Origin: Deltaproteobacteria bacterium
GTDB taxonomy: Bacteria; Desulfobacterota; DSM-4660; Desulfatiglandales; Desulfatiglandaceae
Assembly (NCBI GenBank): GCA_019307815.1
Contig: JAFDIV010000021.1
Location: forward strand, 1 to 64,000
Length of the DNA: 64,000 nucleotides
Reading direction: 5' to 3'
Part shown: positions 41,467 through 54,001 of the stretch, one piece after another
Layout: each line of letters opens with the position of its first letter
How positions within the stretch are numbered: the first letter of the stretch is position 1
The notes under the pieces: generated by a model
Seen by the model: the letters and a program-made list of their open reading frames with translations, nothing else
Databases searched by the model: none
What the model was told of the DNA's origin: nothing
Position numbers and translations under genes: made by a program

Positions 41467-42372
41467 TTAAAGTTTCTTGAGATATTCCTTGACTCGCTCT
41501 TGAAATTCGCGACAAGTGGCATATCGTTTACCAGGATCATAGGCTACGGCCTTCAAAATTATTTCATCCATTTCTCTGCCAAGGGCAGGATTCACATCTG
41601 ATGGCCTCCTGGTAAACAATTGGTCTTTCAATTTTACCTTCTTTTTCAATAGCTGGGTTATGGACTTAACATCGGGGAACAAAGGCTCTGGCGACAACAT
41701 CTCAAATAGCATGGTCCCCGCCGCATATATGTCTGCCCTGCCATCCACATCACCCTCCAAGATCTGCTCTGGGGCCATATAGCCAGGGGTCCCCAAAATT
41801 ATGGAAGTGGTAGTCTCCGGACCTTTGGCCACCTTTGCCACCCCAAAATCCATCAAAATAGGACGTTTGGTGTGTTTTTCCATAAGGATATTTGCCGGCT
41901 TTACGTCTCTATGAATAATACCCTGTTGATGAGCGAATTCAAGGGCATCCAAAACCTGGACCATAATGTTCAAGGCACTCTTCACGGGCAAAGCCCGTCT
42001 GGAAGGAAGGATATTTTTTTTTGCTTTTTTTATATAATATTCGAGAGAACGACCGTTGACTAGTTGCATGGTAAAAAACAGAAATTCGCCGGTATCACCC
42101 ACTTCATAAACAGGTATAATGTTAGGGTGCGAAAGAATTGCCGCTGCCTCGGCTTCCTGTCTAAAAAACTCAGCAGTTACTGGCGTCAGGAGAGATTTGG
42201 GAAGGATCTTGACAGCTATCTGACGTTTCAACGTCTTCTGATATGCTATAAATATCGCCCCCATTCCACCGCGGGCAAGCTCCTTCAGAAGGACCGATGT
42301 ACCCACCTGCTTACCGATGAGGTGGTCAAAATTCATTGAAGCAATAGAGGCCATAGGATCCTCAATTTTCAA
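41467..42372 (-). CDS. Soluble Hanks-type Ser/Thr protein kinase
   Basis: 301 residues from a TTG at 42372 with AAGGA 8 nt upstream; ATG 42354 is an alternative with a closer GAGGA. All kinase subdomains are present: glycine loop LARGGMGAIFIAYQ, IAVKILPK (ATP lysine), catalytic HRDVKPANIL, DFGVAKVA, GTPGYMAPEQ and DVDGRADIYAAGTMLFEML. It ends soon after the kinase domain, with no membrane span or PASTA/sensor domains. The degenerate-GGDEF protein follows 15 nt downstream and is the likely partner or substrate. Activation-loop serine/threonines (ETTTSIILGT) allow autophosphorylation. Confidence 0.9.
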   Translation of the reverse strand: MKIEDPMASIASMNFDHLIGKQVGTSVLLKELARGGMGAIFIAYQKTLKRQIAVKILPKSLLTPVTAEFFRQEAEAAAILSHPNIIPVYEVGDTGEFLFFTMQLVNGRSLEYYIKKAKKNILPSRRALPVKSALNIMVQVLDALEFAHQQGIIHRDVKPANILMEKHTKRPILMDFGVAKVAKGPETTTSIILGTPGYMAPEQILEGDVDGRADIYAAGTMLFEMLSPEPLFPDVKSITQLLKKKVKLKDQLFTRRPSDVNPALGREMDEIILKAVAYDPGKRYATCREFQERVKEYLKKL

Positions 42373-42523
42373 ACCATATCCTTAAGATACTCCTCATTGC
42401 ACATATCGGCACTTTCATCAAGAAATCTAAATCCAATGAGGGTATTTATTCCTGAACTTGTGATCTCGGCCTTTGGAGGGACCCGCTCCAGTGCCTTGCG
42501 CTTATTTAGACCTTTGACGCCCT

Positions 42524-43771
42524 TTATACATTGGCATTTCCCATACACAACACAGCAAATATCTTGGCATCAGTTAACAAGTCAGGAATCAGGCAATATT
42601 CGTTTGGCTGGTGTGCCGTATCAGGTGATGTACACCAGACCGCAGCAGGAAGACCTGCCTTACGGAAGATGGCGGCGACGGTTCCCCCTCCGATCCCCAT
42701 GGGTTTTGCCTCCCTTCCAGTGACCACCTTGATCGCCTCGGACAGGGCCTTAACCACAGGTGAGTCCACTGGAGTCGGGGGGGTTGCATCTTCCCTGTGG
42801 GTGGTGTCCACCTGAATGTCAATCCCCAACTCGGATCCGAGTTCATGGGCTATGCGTTCGCATCGGTCAAAGACCTCGTCCACTCCATAACGGGGAAGTA
42901 TCCGGCAGTCCATATAAAATATATCTTTTCCTGGTATGGTGTTAACATTTGCCACATTGGCCTCAAACTTTGTGGGCTCAAAGGTAGATATGGGAGGACT
43001 AAACAACTCATCTTTTTCACCAAATTCCTCTTTTATTCTCTCAAGTGCAACAATCAGCTTAGCTGCTCCATACAGGCTGTTTTTCCCCTTATTAGGGGTG
43101 CTGGCGTGGCACTGTTTTCCTATTACCGTAAAGCGGAGCCAGAGTCTGGATTTTTCGGCCACTTCAATCATGGTGCCTGTCTCATTGCCGCCATCAGGAA
43201 CTACAATGAGATCCTCCTGTTTGAAAAGTGAACCTCGTTTCTCCAAAATGTAAGATAGTCCATATTTACTCCCGGTTTCTTCGTCAGCCACCACTGCCAG
43301 GCCTACCGGCCGCTGTAGTCTGTGGCCGCTTTCCATAATTCCCTTGATGGCAAGATAAGGACTAACAAAACCGTGTTGATTGTCCTCAACCCCCCGTCCG
43401 AAGATCTTGTCTCCTTCCACCCAAACTTGATAAGGATCATGTTTCCACAACGATAGATCCCCTGGAGGCACAATATCCGAATGACAAAGGATCCATAACC
43501 TCGGCAGTGCTTGGCTGCCATCCCAGGTGGCAACAAGATTGGGTCTGTATCCGTATTGGGCCCTGCTATCCGGGGCATTGATTTCTTCCAGGCTATCAGG
43601 GTGCAAGGCCAATAGAAGATCCTTGATAAAGGTGGTCTTTTCATGTTCGCCGGTCCCACCATTGTCTGGTCCGAGGGCTACACGGGAAGTGAGTTCTTCT
43701 TGAAGTATTATGATCTCCTGCCGGTAATTATCAATACACGAAAAAATTTCTTTTAGTTTATCCATAACCAC
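42524..43771 (-). CDS. M20-family metallopeptidase/deacylase
   Basis: 415 residues from GTG 43771, which has AAGGA 7 nt upstream; ATG 43765 is equally in frame. The dinuclear zinc site shows in LWILCHSDIVPPGD, GRGVEDNQHG, AVVADEETGSKYG (catalytic Glu pair) and VVPDGGNE. The dimerisation domain begins near residue 205 (LWLRFTVIGKQCHASTPNKG). The late histidine lies in SPDTAHQPNEYC. The DapE/ArgE/CPG2 family cleaves amide bonds of acylated amino acids or small peptides; substrate unknown. It precedes an acyltransferase upstream gene on the same strand by 12 nt and may be its operon partner. Confidence 0.85.
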   Translation of the reverse strand: MVMDKLKEIFSCIDNYRQEIIILQEELTSRVALGPDNGGTGEHEKTTFIKDLLLALHPDSLEEINAPDSRAQYGYRPNLVATWDGSQALPRLWILCHSDIVPPGDLSLWKHDPYQVWVEGDKIFGRGVEDNQHGFVSPYLAIKGIMESGHRLQRPVGLAVVADEETGSKYGLSYILEKRGSLFKQEDLIVVPDGGNETGTMIEVAEKSRLWLRFTVIGKQCHASTPNKGKNSLYGAAKLIVALERIKEEFGEKDELFSPPISTFEPTKFEANVANVNTIPGKDIFYMDCRILPRYGVDEVFDRCERIAHELGSELGIDIQVDTTHREDATPPTPVDSPVVKALSEAIKVVTGREAKPMGIGGGTVAAIFRKAGLPAAVWCTSPDTAHQPNEYCLIPDLLTDAKIFAVLCMGNANV

Positions 43772-43783
43772 TACTCTTTCCTT

Positions 43784-44347
43784 TCATACAAGGCCGGATA
43801 ATCCGACGATTTTCTTCATAATCTCTTCCATAAAGGAAGCAAGCCCAGGGGCAGAAGACGCAAAAATAGGCGCTCCGAATCGTATATTCACTTTTGTCCT
43901 CCAAAACCCCTTTCTATAGTGAATACCTACCGGGACATAGGGAACCTCTATCTTGTTTAATATGAACCGTATAACACCCGTCCGCACAGGCCCTATTTTC
44001 CCTTCATAATAAGTGCCTTCCGGAAAAACCACAACCCCCTGGCCAGAGGACAGAGCTGCCAATACCTTCTGTAGAGAACTTTTTGTTCTAACAGGCTGGG
44101 CCCGATTGAGCGGGATTCCTCCCAAGGACTTTAGGTACCAACCTATTGGTGGTATCCGGAAAAGCTCGTATTTTGCCACATAATAGAGAGGCCTTGAAGC
44201 TGCAAGGCTCAATAAAGGAATGTCCACCCACCGCTGGTGTTTTGGCAGGAGGACAAACCCGGTATCCCTGGGCAGGTTTTCTTTTCCTTGGACCCTTATG
44301 GAAAAAAAGGAGCCAATACCACCTGGGCCAAACGCTTGGTGGGCCAA
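43784..44347 (-). CDS. 1-acyl-sn-glycerol-3-phosphate acyltransferase (PlsC-like), short
   Basis: 187 residues from TTG 44347; no ATG or GTG is available upstream before glmS. The HX4D motif is LLPKHQRWVDIP, followed by GWYLKSLGGIPLNR and the VVFPEGTYYEGKIG block. The enzyme transfers acyl chains to lysophosphatidate at the inner membrane. It lacks the usual N-terminal membrane span, being about 50 residues shorter than typical PlsC, so it may be peripheral or the start may be mis-set. It lies 28 nt after glmS. Confidence 0.78.
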   Translation of the reverse strand: MAHQAFGPGGIGSFFSIRVQGKENLPRDTGFVLLPKHQRWVDIPLLSLAASRPLYYVAKYELFRIPPIGWYLKSLGGIPLNRAQPVRTKSSLQKVLAALSSGQGVVVFPEGTYYEGKIGPVRTGVIRFILNKIEVPYVPVGIHYRKGFWRTKVNIRFGAPIFASSAPGLASFMEEIMKKIVGLSGLV

Positions 44348-44375
44348 AACGCCCAGGCCTTTACCATTGCTCAGA

Positions 44376-46202
44376 TCACTCCACAGTCACGCTTTTGGCC
44401 AAGTTTCGAGGCTTATCAATGTCTCTCCCTAAAAAGTTGGCGCAATAATAGGCCAAGAGCTGGCATGGGACAACCGCCAGGATAGGATTTAGATAATCCA
44501 ATGTGGGTGGTATCTCTATTACCTCATCTGCCATTTCCCTTATTTTCTCATCGCCTTGAGTCACGATAGCAATGATTGGTCCCTTTCGACTCTTGATCTC
44601 CTGAATATTGCTTATCATCTTCTCGTACATATCATCCAATGGGGCAATGGCGACTGTAGGCATATCGGGATTCACCAAGGCAATAGGTCCATGCTTCATT
44701 TCTCCCGCAGCATAACCCTCTGCATGAATATAAGAAATCTCCTTTAATTTCAGGGCACCTTCCATGGCAATCGGAAAGTTGTACTTTCTACCCAAGAAAA
44801 GCCAATTCTTATACTTATGATATTTCTCCGCAATGGCCTCAATGTGATGGGCTTGAGCCAAGACTCGCTGCACCTGGTCTGGGAGGGACTGGAGGGCCCG
44901 TATGGCTGTTACACCTTCGGTGAGGGAAAGGTTTTGATGCCGTCCTAGAAGGAGGGCCAAAAGGGTTAGTATGGTGAGCTGGGAAGTGAATATCTTGGTG
45001 GAGGCGACACCTATTTCCGGGCCAGCGTGATTATAAACTCCGGCATCGGTCTCTCTGGATATGGAACTCCCCACCACATTTACTATACCCAGTAGGTTTG
45101 CTCCTTTGCGTTTTGCCTCCCTAATGGCAGCAAGGGTGTCTGCGGTCTCTCCTGATTGGCTTATGGCCAAGACAAACGTGTTAGGAGGAAAATTGAGCTT
45201 ACGGTAACGAAACTCAGAGGCCAGCTCCACTTCCACATCTACTTCAGTCAGTCTTTCAAACACATAGCGCCCTACGCATCCCGCATAATACGATGTACCA
45301 CACCCAACTATCACCAAGTGACGGCATTCCTTTAATTTATCCCATACAGGCACTATGCCCCCCAATTTGGGGACACCTTCGCCCAGTTCCACCCTTCCCC
45401 TCATGGCGTTTCTTATGGTTTCAGGCTGCTCGTAGATCTCTTTGAGCATATGATGAGGAAAGCCATTCAATTCAGCATCCTCTGCCCGCCACTCCACCCG
45501 TTCCATATCACGCTTTATTACGCGGGCCTGAGCAGTGGATATGGAGAAGTCGTCCTTGGTGAGAACAGCCAGCTCATTGTCTTGGACATGGACCACCTTA
45601 TCAGTGTACCTCACCATGGCAGAGACATCAGAGGCAGCAAAGTGACCATCATCTCCTACTCCAATGATCAATGGGCTTCCTCTTCTTGCCACCACAATTT
45701 GCCCTGGAACATTCTTGTGCAGGACCGCTATCCCAAAGGTGCCCTCTACTTGGGCCATGGTCCTGCGAACCGCCTCTGCCAGGTCACCATCAAAATTAAG
45801 GGCTATTAGATGAGCCAATATCTCTGTATCGGTTTCAGAACGAAAGGTGGCTCCATCTTTTTCCAGTCGTTTCTTTATGGAATGAAAGTTTTCTATAATT
45901 CCATTATGGATCACAAAGACCTTTTCATCTGGGTCTGTGTGGGGATGAGCATTCTCTTCACTAGGCTCGCCATGGGTGGCCCAACGCGTATGGGCTATTC
46001 CCGTGGTCCCGGGAAGTGCCACATTATGGAGTTTCTTCTCCAGTTCCTCTATCTTCCCTACAGAACGGTACCTAACCACCTGAGTGCCTCTTTGAATGGC
46101 GATTCCCGCAGAATCATATCCACGATATTCCAACTGCTTGAGCCCATTGAGCAGAATGGGCTTTGCCTGTTTGGTTCCCACATAGCATACTATGCCGCAC
46201 AT
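44376..46202 (-). CDS. glmS: Glutamine-fructose-6-phosphate aminotransferase (isomerizing)
   Basis: 608 residues, standard length. It makes glucosamine-6-phosphate from fructose-6-phosphate and glutamine, feeding peptidoglycan and LPS synthesis. The N-terminal glutaminase has the nucleophile Cys2 (MCGIVCYVG), GLKQLEYRGYDSAGIA and HTRWATHGEPSEENAHPH. The two SIS domains show VGCGTSYYAGCVGRYVFE, LAISQSGETADTLAA and FLGRKYNFPIAMEGALKLKE; the end is NLAKSVTVE as in canonical GlmS. AAGGGGA lies 7 nt before the ATG. No glmS ribozyme fold was recognised upstream, in keeping with its restriction to Gram-positives. Confidence 0.96.
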   Translation of the reverse strand: MCGIVCYVGTKQAKPILLNGLKQLEYRGYDSAGIAIQRGTQVVRYRSVGKIEELEKKLHNVALPGTTGIAHTRWATHGEPSEENAHPHTDPDEKVFVIHNGIIENFHSIKKRLEKDGATFRSETDTEILAHLIALNFDGDLAEAVRRTMAQVEGTFGIAVLHKNVPGQIVVARRGSPLIIGVGDDGHFAASDVSAMVRYTDKVVHVQDNELAVLTKDDFSISTAQARVIKRDMERVEWRAEDAELNGFPHHMLKEIYEQPETIRNAMRGRVELGEGVPKLGGIVPVWDKLKECRHLVIVGCGTSYYAGCVGRYVFERLTEVDVEVELASEFRYRKLNFPPNTFVLAISQSGETADTLAAIREAKRKGANLLGIVNVVGSSISRETDAGVYNHAGPEIGVASTKIFTSQLTILTLLALLLGRHQNLSLTEGVTAIRALQSLPDQVQRVLAQAHHIEAIAEKYHKYKNWLFLGRKYNFPIAMEGALKLKEISYIHAEGYAAGEMKHGPIALVNPDMPTVAIAPLDDMYEKMISNIQEIKSRKGPIIAIVTQGDEKIREMADEVIEIPPTLDYLNPILAVVPCQLLAYYCANFLGRDIDKPRNLAKSVTVE

Positions 46203-46533
46203 GGTCGTCCCCTTCCCCGAATCCTCGGGTTAGTGTGGTTACTAGAATTTGAGCAGAATGCCCATTTGGTCTCCGTCCATAAAATCAGAGATTTCTGGAT
46301 GAGGCTTCAGCCGTCAGCAACAAGATTTCTCGTCAATTACATTCCTCCCCGCCTGCGCCGGTGTCGTGGCGGGCAAGGAAATGACATCCTCGTCTTGTCA
46401 TTCGAATGCGTTCAACGAGCTGTTACTACTTAGGAGCTGTTAAGAGTGTTCTGGTAGCATATCGGCCTTTCAAAGAAATCGATGAAATTCTTACTCTGTT
46501 TCGCGCAATACATCCCATGCCCTAAGCCACACC
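46203..46533. repeat. Gene-free interval with GGTGTCG-type palindromic repeat, copy 1
   Basis: No coding region is supported between gdhA and glmS. At about 46332-46385 lies an imperfect palindrome bounded by GTCAATT and AAATGAC, with the core CCGGTGTCGTGGCGGGCAAG. A related copy occurs at about 54945-55005 (core CAGGTGTCGCGGCGGAGCAG, followed by GGAAATGA). Both lie between genes, so this is a dispersed intergenic repeat. Confidence 0.5.
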
Positions 46534-47901
<1,368 letters not shown>

Positions 47902-47931
47902 TCAATAACAAAATTCCAAAATCCTTCTCGA

Positions 47932-50900
47932 TTATTTGGCAACCCACCATTGACAGCTCTGAGACAAATCCGCTTGGGCCGCATCCATCTCCTTTGGATA
48001 AATCACACAATGGGATCTGTTGCTATCTATCTTGACAACCAGAGGGGTTTCCACCCTGATATGCCTTAAGAATGCAGTCTCTTCCACCAAAGGTTGGGAA
48101 TATAACCACTCCCAGTTAAGGTAATCTCCACTTCCTTCTGTGACAGTAAGGTAGTGGATACCTAATGAGGTAATATTCAAAAAGAAATGGGAGCCTTGAG
48201 AGGGGTCAGCCTTGAGCTTTTCATACCTCAACTCCACAATAGCACACACCCCGGAAATATCTTTCCAGTTAACAGGGATACCCAGCCACGGGTCAGCAGA
48301 ACCCCATCGCCCCGGCCCGATCAAAAGATAAAGTCTCCTCTGGGAGACCAATCCCGCATTTATCCTTCTTATCTCTCTTGCTATCTGTCCAGTGGATTCC
48401 ACGCTGAACACATCTGGTTTTACAAAAACAACATCCCTGATATTATCCTTTATCCCCACACCAAGGGCCTGGGTGCACCGGCATATGCCGTTTTTGAGCT
48501 CCTCTTCAGTGATCCTTATATTGAAGCGCTCCTGCTCAAAGGCCATGGGCCTTATCTGAAGAAAGAAAAAGTCCCCTTTCTTTGGGCTGCCTTCACGCAA
48601 ATTCACGGAAAACTCAATTTCTATGGGGCATCCTAGGCTCCTCCGGCCTAGAAACAAGAGATCACTCAATAGTTCCGGAAGGGGGAATAAATTATGTTTG
48701 AGAATAGATGAGAAGGTCAAGACCTTGGGCCCGGGCATATGGCCAGAGTCCCTTATGCGGTGTTCCTCTGGGATGTAAGTCCCACCAAGGGCCTTCACGG
48801 GCAACTCATTTTCTGCCTCGTCCACCTGCCTTTTTTCCAGGTTTGAGTAAGGCTCAAATTGTAGGGTATCGGGATAATTTCTGATTCTAAGGGCATAAAA
48901 CATTCGTTGAGCATTCTCCAGAATGTCATCTACATTGGAAAACTGAGGGGTAACTTGCGGATATTTAGGACAGAATCTCAGGGCCTTTTCTCCTTCCACA
49001 ACTGTTTTTCCAAACCCAAGTGCGATACTGGCGATTCCGTCCTCAGGCATCATTGGGCCAACAGGATAAAAATTGTATGACTGTGCTACACCGCCTATCG
49101 TTGGATATAGGAATTCTCCATGTTCTTGGCCCACAAGCTGTTGGATTATCACTGCCATGGCCTCTTCTTGAGGCCGTATTGAAATGGTCCTGGAATAGGA
49201 TTTGGCTGACTCATAATAAGTGGAGGCATATACCAATTTGATTGCTGTAACCAGATGGTGCAAGCGCACATTGAAGTCAGGATGGTTGTTCGGAATCATA
49301 TAGGTCTTATAGATCCCTGCAAATGGTTGAAAGTGTGCATCCTCAAGGAGGCTGGAGGATCTCACAGAAAGGGGGTATTTTACTTTCTCCAAAAACGCCC
49401 TGAGTTGTTCCACAAGCCATTCTGGCACGCTGGCCTTCATGAAGCTCTCTCTGATTTCTTCGTCGGTATACCCTTCCTGAGAGAAACGCTTGAGATCATT
49501 TTTCTCAACAAAAGACTCGAAACCATCTGTACAAATTACCAGAGTCTTGGGGATCACAATATTCACTTCAGGGTATTTTTGGTGGAGTTCTTGTTGTTCA
49601 TGTAGCAGCGCTGACATAAAAGCCAGCCCTCTGGCCTTCCCTCCAAGGGAGCCCTGCCCTATCTTAACAAAATCCGTAACCTCCGGGTCAAAATATGTCG
49701 CATTGAATTGCGCAACGACCCCTTTCTGGCGCCACTTTCTTAACCCGTGAATCGTTGAGATCAGATACTCCCTAATCTCTTCCAGGTTGTCAAAATCCGA
49801 CGCCCGAGCTTCTCTTATTGTGGCCGCAAGGCTAAATTCGGAGCGCGCCATTATCCACCTGGAAAAATGGTTGTGCTGGGCATGATACCATAGAGACTCG
49901 TCAGGGATCTGAGCCACTTTTATCTCCAATTCATGCAAGTCGGCAGCCCTGTCAATCTCAGTGCCATCAGGCATCCGAAATACAAACTCTCCAAAACCCA
50001 GGTGGGTCAGAAAAAATTCATGTAGTTCATTGCTCAAATTGGGGCTGTTCTTGTCAATAAATTCGGCGGGAATCTGGGCAGCAGCTTCTTTGTTCGCTGA
50101 CTCGGAACTCATAAGCAAAAGGGGAAGATCCGGAATCTCTCTTCTGATCTTTGAAAGCAACTCAAAACCCGCATTATCATCCAGTCTACCCTGTCTAGGC
50201 AGACGGGTATCAGATATTACTCCGAAGAGAAAATCCTTGTATTTTTCACAAAAGGCAACACCTTCCTCATAGGTGAGGGCAAGAAGTATCTTGGGCCTTG
50301 CCCGCATAAGCAGGAGTCTATGTTCCTCATTCAATCCGCTCTGCAATACCTCCTGGGTCTGCCTGACTATTTCTTTATAAATAAGAGGAAGGAATGAGGA
50401 ATAATAAACAGGGGAATCTTCCACTAAGATAAGAACGCGTACCATAGCCTTCTGGGTATCATAATCCACATTGAGGCTGTCTTCGGCGTTCTTCACCAAG
50501 GCAAGGAGTAAATCTGAATTACCAGACCATATGAAGATTTTATCCACACCGGTACAATCCATGCTCTCTGGAAGCGGGTATATACTTCTTATACTGTGGG
50601 CCAAAAGGATGACAGGAAGTGAGGGGAGTATCTTCTTTATGCGGAGGCTCAAAGTGAAAGCATCCATATCTTCGAGGTGGGGCATGGTTATAACCATGTC
50701 TACGCTTTTCCGCTCCAATAGCTTAAGTGCCTCGCGTGCAGATGAAGTTCTAGTCACCCTTGGTGGTTGGCTCAGGTTCAATCCTCTGTATTCGTTTATT
50801 ATCTGAGAGGCCAGGCTTGTATCCTCCTCAAGGATAAAGGCATCATAAGGGCTTGATACCAAGAGGATCTCCCTTATCTTCTTGGCCATCAATTCATGAA

Positions 50901-50955
50901 ATGCCTTAAATCTAGGATAAAATTCTGCTGGATCAATAATATTATTCTTTTCCAT
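47932..50955 (-). CDS. Two receiver-like domains fused to a PEP/pyruvate-binding (PPDK N-type) ATP-grasp domain
   Basis: About 1007 residues from ATG 50955 (the open frame extends to a TTG at 50976). Receiver 1 (about 28-155) has lost its phosphoacceptor: DMVITMPHLEDMDAF carries no Asp where DxxMP would place it. Receiver 2 (about 175-325) keeps VLILVEDSP, the Asp in GVISDTRLPRQG, the Ser of LLMSSE and the Lys of FIDKNS. The ATP-grasp domain (about 430-780) shows GSLGGKARGLAFM, PLSVRSSSLLEDAHFQPFAG and FFFLQIRPM. The phosphohistidine swivel and PEP-binding barrel of real PEP synthase are absent, so it is not a complete PEP synthase. A C-terminal domain (about 790-1007) with LLIGPGRWGSADPWLGIPV is unassigned. 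Possibly a regulated kinase or phosphotransfer enzyme. Confidence 0.82.
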   Translation of the reverse strand: MEKNNIIDPAEFYPRFKAFHELMAKKIREILLVSSPYDAFILEEDTSLASQIINEYRGLNLSQPPRVTRTSSAREALKLLERKSVDMVITMPHLEDMDAFTLSLRIKKILPSLPVILLAHSIRSIYPLPESMDCTGVDKIFIWSGNSDLLLALVKNAEDSLNVDYDTQKAMVRVLILVEDSPVYYSSFLPLIYKEIVRQTQEVLQSGLNEEHRLLLMRARPKILLALTYEEGVAFCEKYKDFLFGVISDTRLPRQGRLDDNAGFELLSKIRREIPDLPLLLMSSESANKEAAAQIPAEFIDKNSPNLSNELHEFFLTHLGFGEFVFRMPDGTEIDRAADLHELEIKVAQIPDESLWYHAQHNHFSRWIMARSEFSLAATIREARASDFDNLEEIREYLISTIHGLRKWRQKGVVAQFNATYFDPEVTDFVKIGQGSLGGKARGLAFMSALLHEQQELHQKYPEVNIVIPKTLVICTDGFESFVEKNDLKRFSQEGYTDEEIRESFMKASVPEWLVEQLRAFLEKVKYPLSVRSSSLLEDAHFQPFAGIYKTYMIPNNHPDFNVRLHHLVTAIKLVYASTYYESAKSYSRTISIRPQEEAMAVIIQQLVGQEHGEFLYPTIGGVAQSYNFYPVGPMMPEDGIASIALGFGKTVVEGEKALRFCPKYPQVTPQFSNVDDILENAQRMFYALRIRNYPDTLQFEPYSNLEKRQVDEAENELPVKALGGTYIPEEHRIRDSGHMPGPKVLTFSSILKHNLFPLPELLSDLLFLGRRSLGCPIEIEFSVNLREGSPKKGDFFFLQIRPMAFEQERFNIRITEEELKNGICRCTQALGVGIKDNIRDVVFVKPDVFSVESTGQIAREIRRINAGLVSQRRLYLLIGPGRWGSADPWLGIPVNWKDISGVCAIVELRYEKLKADPSQGSHFFLNITSLGIHYLTVTEGSGDYLNWEWLYSQPLVEETAFLRHIRVETPLVVKIDSNRSHCVIYPKEMDAAQADLSQSCQWWVAK

Positions 50956-51011
50956 GGCTCTTAGGCTAAATGTCAATACTCTTAGCCTGATACCAAAAGT
51001 TTTACATACTT

Positions 51012-52460
<1,449 letters not shown>

Positions 52461-52576
52461 CTACGGGATTAGCAATTGCACTTTTCACCCGCTCGTGATA
52501 AACACTCACAAATATCTTTTAGCTCCGGGGGACCGATCTAAGGGATTATCGATTTATCAAGAGATGGTTCCCTGTA

Positions 52577-54001
52577 ATGGGAAAATCACAAATGGTAGAG
52601 CGCGTCACAAAACCAAACCCGATCTGGAAGACATTCAGTTCCGTCAAGCTCGCGATTGTTTTGCTAATCCTAATCGCAATCACCTCGGTTTTGGGCACAT
52701 TTATTCCTCAACGAGAAGAGGCCTTTGACTTTGCCAGAAAATTAAGCCCCACAACCTTTCACTTTTTCCAGGCCCTGCATCTATTTGATATGTACCATGC
52801 CACCTGGTTCAGGGTCTTAATAGGGCTGCTGGCGTTAAATCTTGTGGTCTGTTCCATCGACCGATTTCCCACCACCTGGAGGCGATTCAGCGCCCAACCC
52901 AGGCCGGATCGTACCAAGCTCTTTCAAGACCTATCTCCTGAGCAGAGTTTTGAAGCAAAGGTCTCCGGAGATTGGCTACTCAAGGCTATTGAAGCCTATC
53001 TCAATGCCCACTACAAACGGGTACACAAGGCATTATCTTCAGGTCAGGCCTTCTTTTATGGGGAAAAGGGACGCTTTTCCCATTTCGGTGTATACCTAGT
53101 CCATCTTAGTATTCTTGTCATTATTTTAGGGGCACTTATTGGCTCATTTTTTGGATTTGAGGCTTATGTGAACATCTTAGAGGGCGACCAGGTGCACACT
53201 GCACTTCTAAGGGGTCGTGCCCTTCCCATAGATCTGGGATTTTCCGTTCGATGTAATGACTTTCGCGTAGCCTTTTATGATAACGGAGCGCCAAAAGAAT
53301 ACCGATCAGACTTAAGTTTCTTGGTAAACGGGAAAGTGGTCAAATCCGCAATCCTCTTGGTCAATCACCCAGTACGGTTCAGGGGAATAACTTTCTATCA
53401 GTCGAGCTATGGAAGCGTGGCCGGAGACACGGCCAAGATACGCCTTGTGAAAAAGGCCAGCAAACTGGAAGCCACATCAATGACCGTGAAGGTTGGCCAA
53501 AAGAATACCCTTCCCCATCAAGAAGGCACATTTGAGATTACCCAAATAAAAGAAAACTTCATGAGAATGGGGCCTGCTGTCCTTGTTTCCGTGGATTCAA
53601 GGGATGGGAACCGATACCGATTCTGGGTGTTCCAACATTGCGAAACGATCATGCAACGGTTCCCAGGAATTTTCCAACAATTTCCTAAGCTTAATCCCTC
53701 CTCCTTTGAGCCATACACCTTTTTCCTTGATGAAATAGAAAGCCGATATTATACCGGACTCCAACTCAGTAAGGATCCCGGTGTTTCCGTGGTATGGGCC
53801 GGATGTTTTCTCATGATTGGGGGCCTTTTTGTCACCTTCTTCACTTCCCATCGCCGGATCTGGATCCGAGTCTCTGAGCAAAAAGGAGTAGCCAAAATAA
53901 GCGTGGCCGGAATGGCAAACAAAAATCCGGTGGGACTTGAAAGAGAACTCTATGGGCTTACCAAAGCGCTACAAGAGAAGTTAAAGGGTGAAGCACAATG
54001 A
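52577..54001 (+). CDS. resB: Cytochrome c biogenesis protein ResB (system II)
   Basis: 474 residues. Membrane spans are near 25-45 (LAIVLLILIAITSVLGTFIP), 75-100, 160-185 (YLVHLSILVIILGALIGSFFG) and 395-415 (VVWAGCFLMIGGLFVTFFTSH), with a large periplasmic domain between the last two that contains GITFYQSSYGS. ResB and CcsA/ResC transport haem and ligate it to apocytochromes c. The stop overlaps the ccsA start by 4 nt. No distinct ribosome site; ATG 52592 is an alternative. Presence of system II implies periplasmic c-type cytochromes. Confidence 0.9.
   Translation: MGKSQMVERVTKPNPIWKTFSSVKLAIVLLILIAITSVLGTFIPQREEAFDFARKLSPTTFHFFQALHLFDMYHATWFRVLIGLLALNLVVCSIDRFPTTWRRFSAQPRPDRTKLFQDLSPEQSFEAKVSGDWLLKAIEAYLNAHYKRVHKALSSGQAFFYGEKGRFSHFGVYLVHLSILVIILGALIGSFFGFEAYVNILEGDQVHTALLRGRALPIDLGFSVRCNDFRVAFYDNGAPKEYRSDLSFLVNGKVVKSAILLVNHPVRFRGITFYQSSYGSVAGDTAKIRLVKKASKLEATSMTVKVGQKNTLPHQEGTFEITQIKENFMRMGPAVLVSVDSRDGNRYRFWVFQHCETIMQRFPGIFQQFPKLNPSSFEPYTFFLDEIESRYYTGLQLSKDPGVSVVWAGCFLMIGGLFVTFFTSHRRIWIRVSEQKGVAKISVAGMANKNPVGLERELYGLTKALQEKLKGEAQ

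Noticed and set aside
45810..46433. 207-residue open frame opposite glmS
   Set aside because: Antisense shadow of glmS continuing into the intergenic repeat.
46203..46533. glmS ribozyme upstream of glmS
   Set aside because: No recognisable core or cleavage-site context, and the ribozyme is typical of Gram-positive bacteria.
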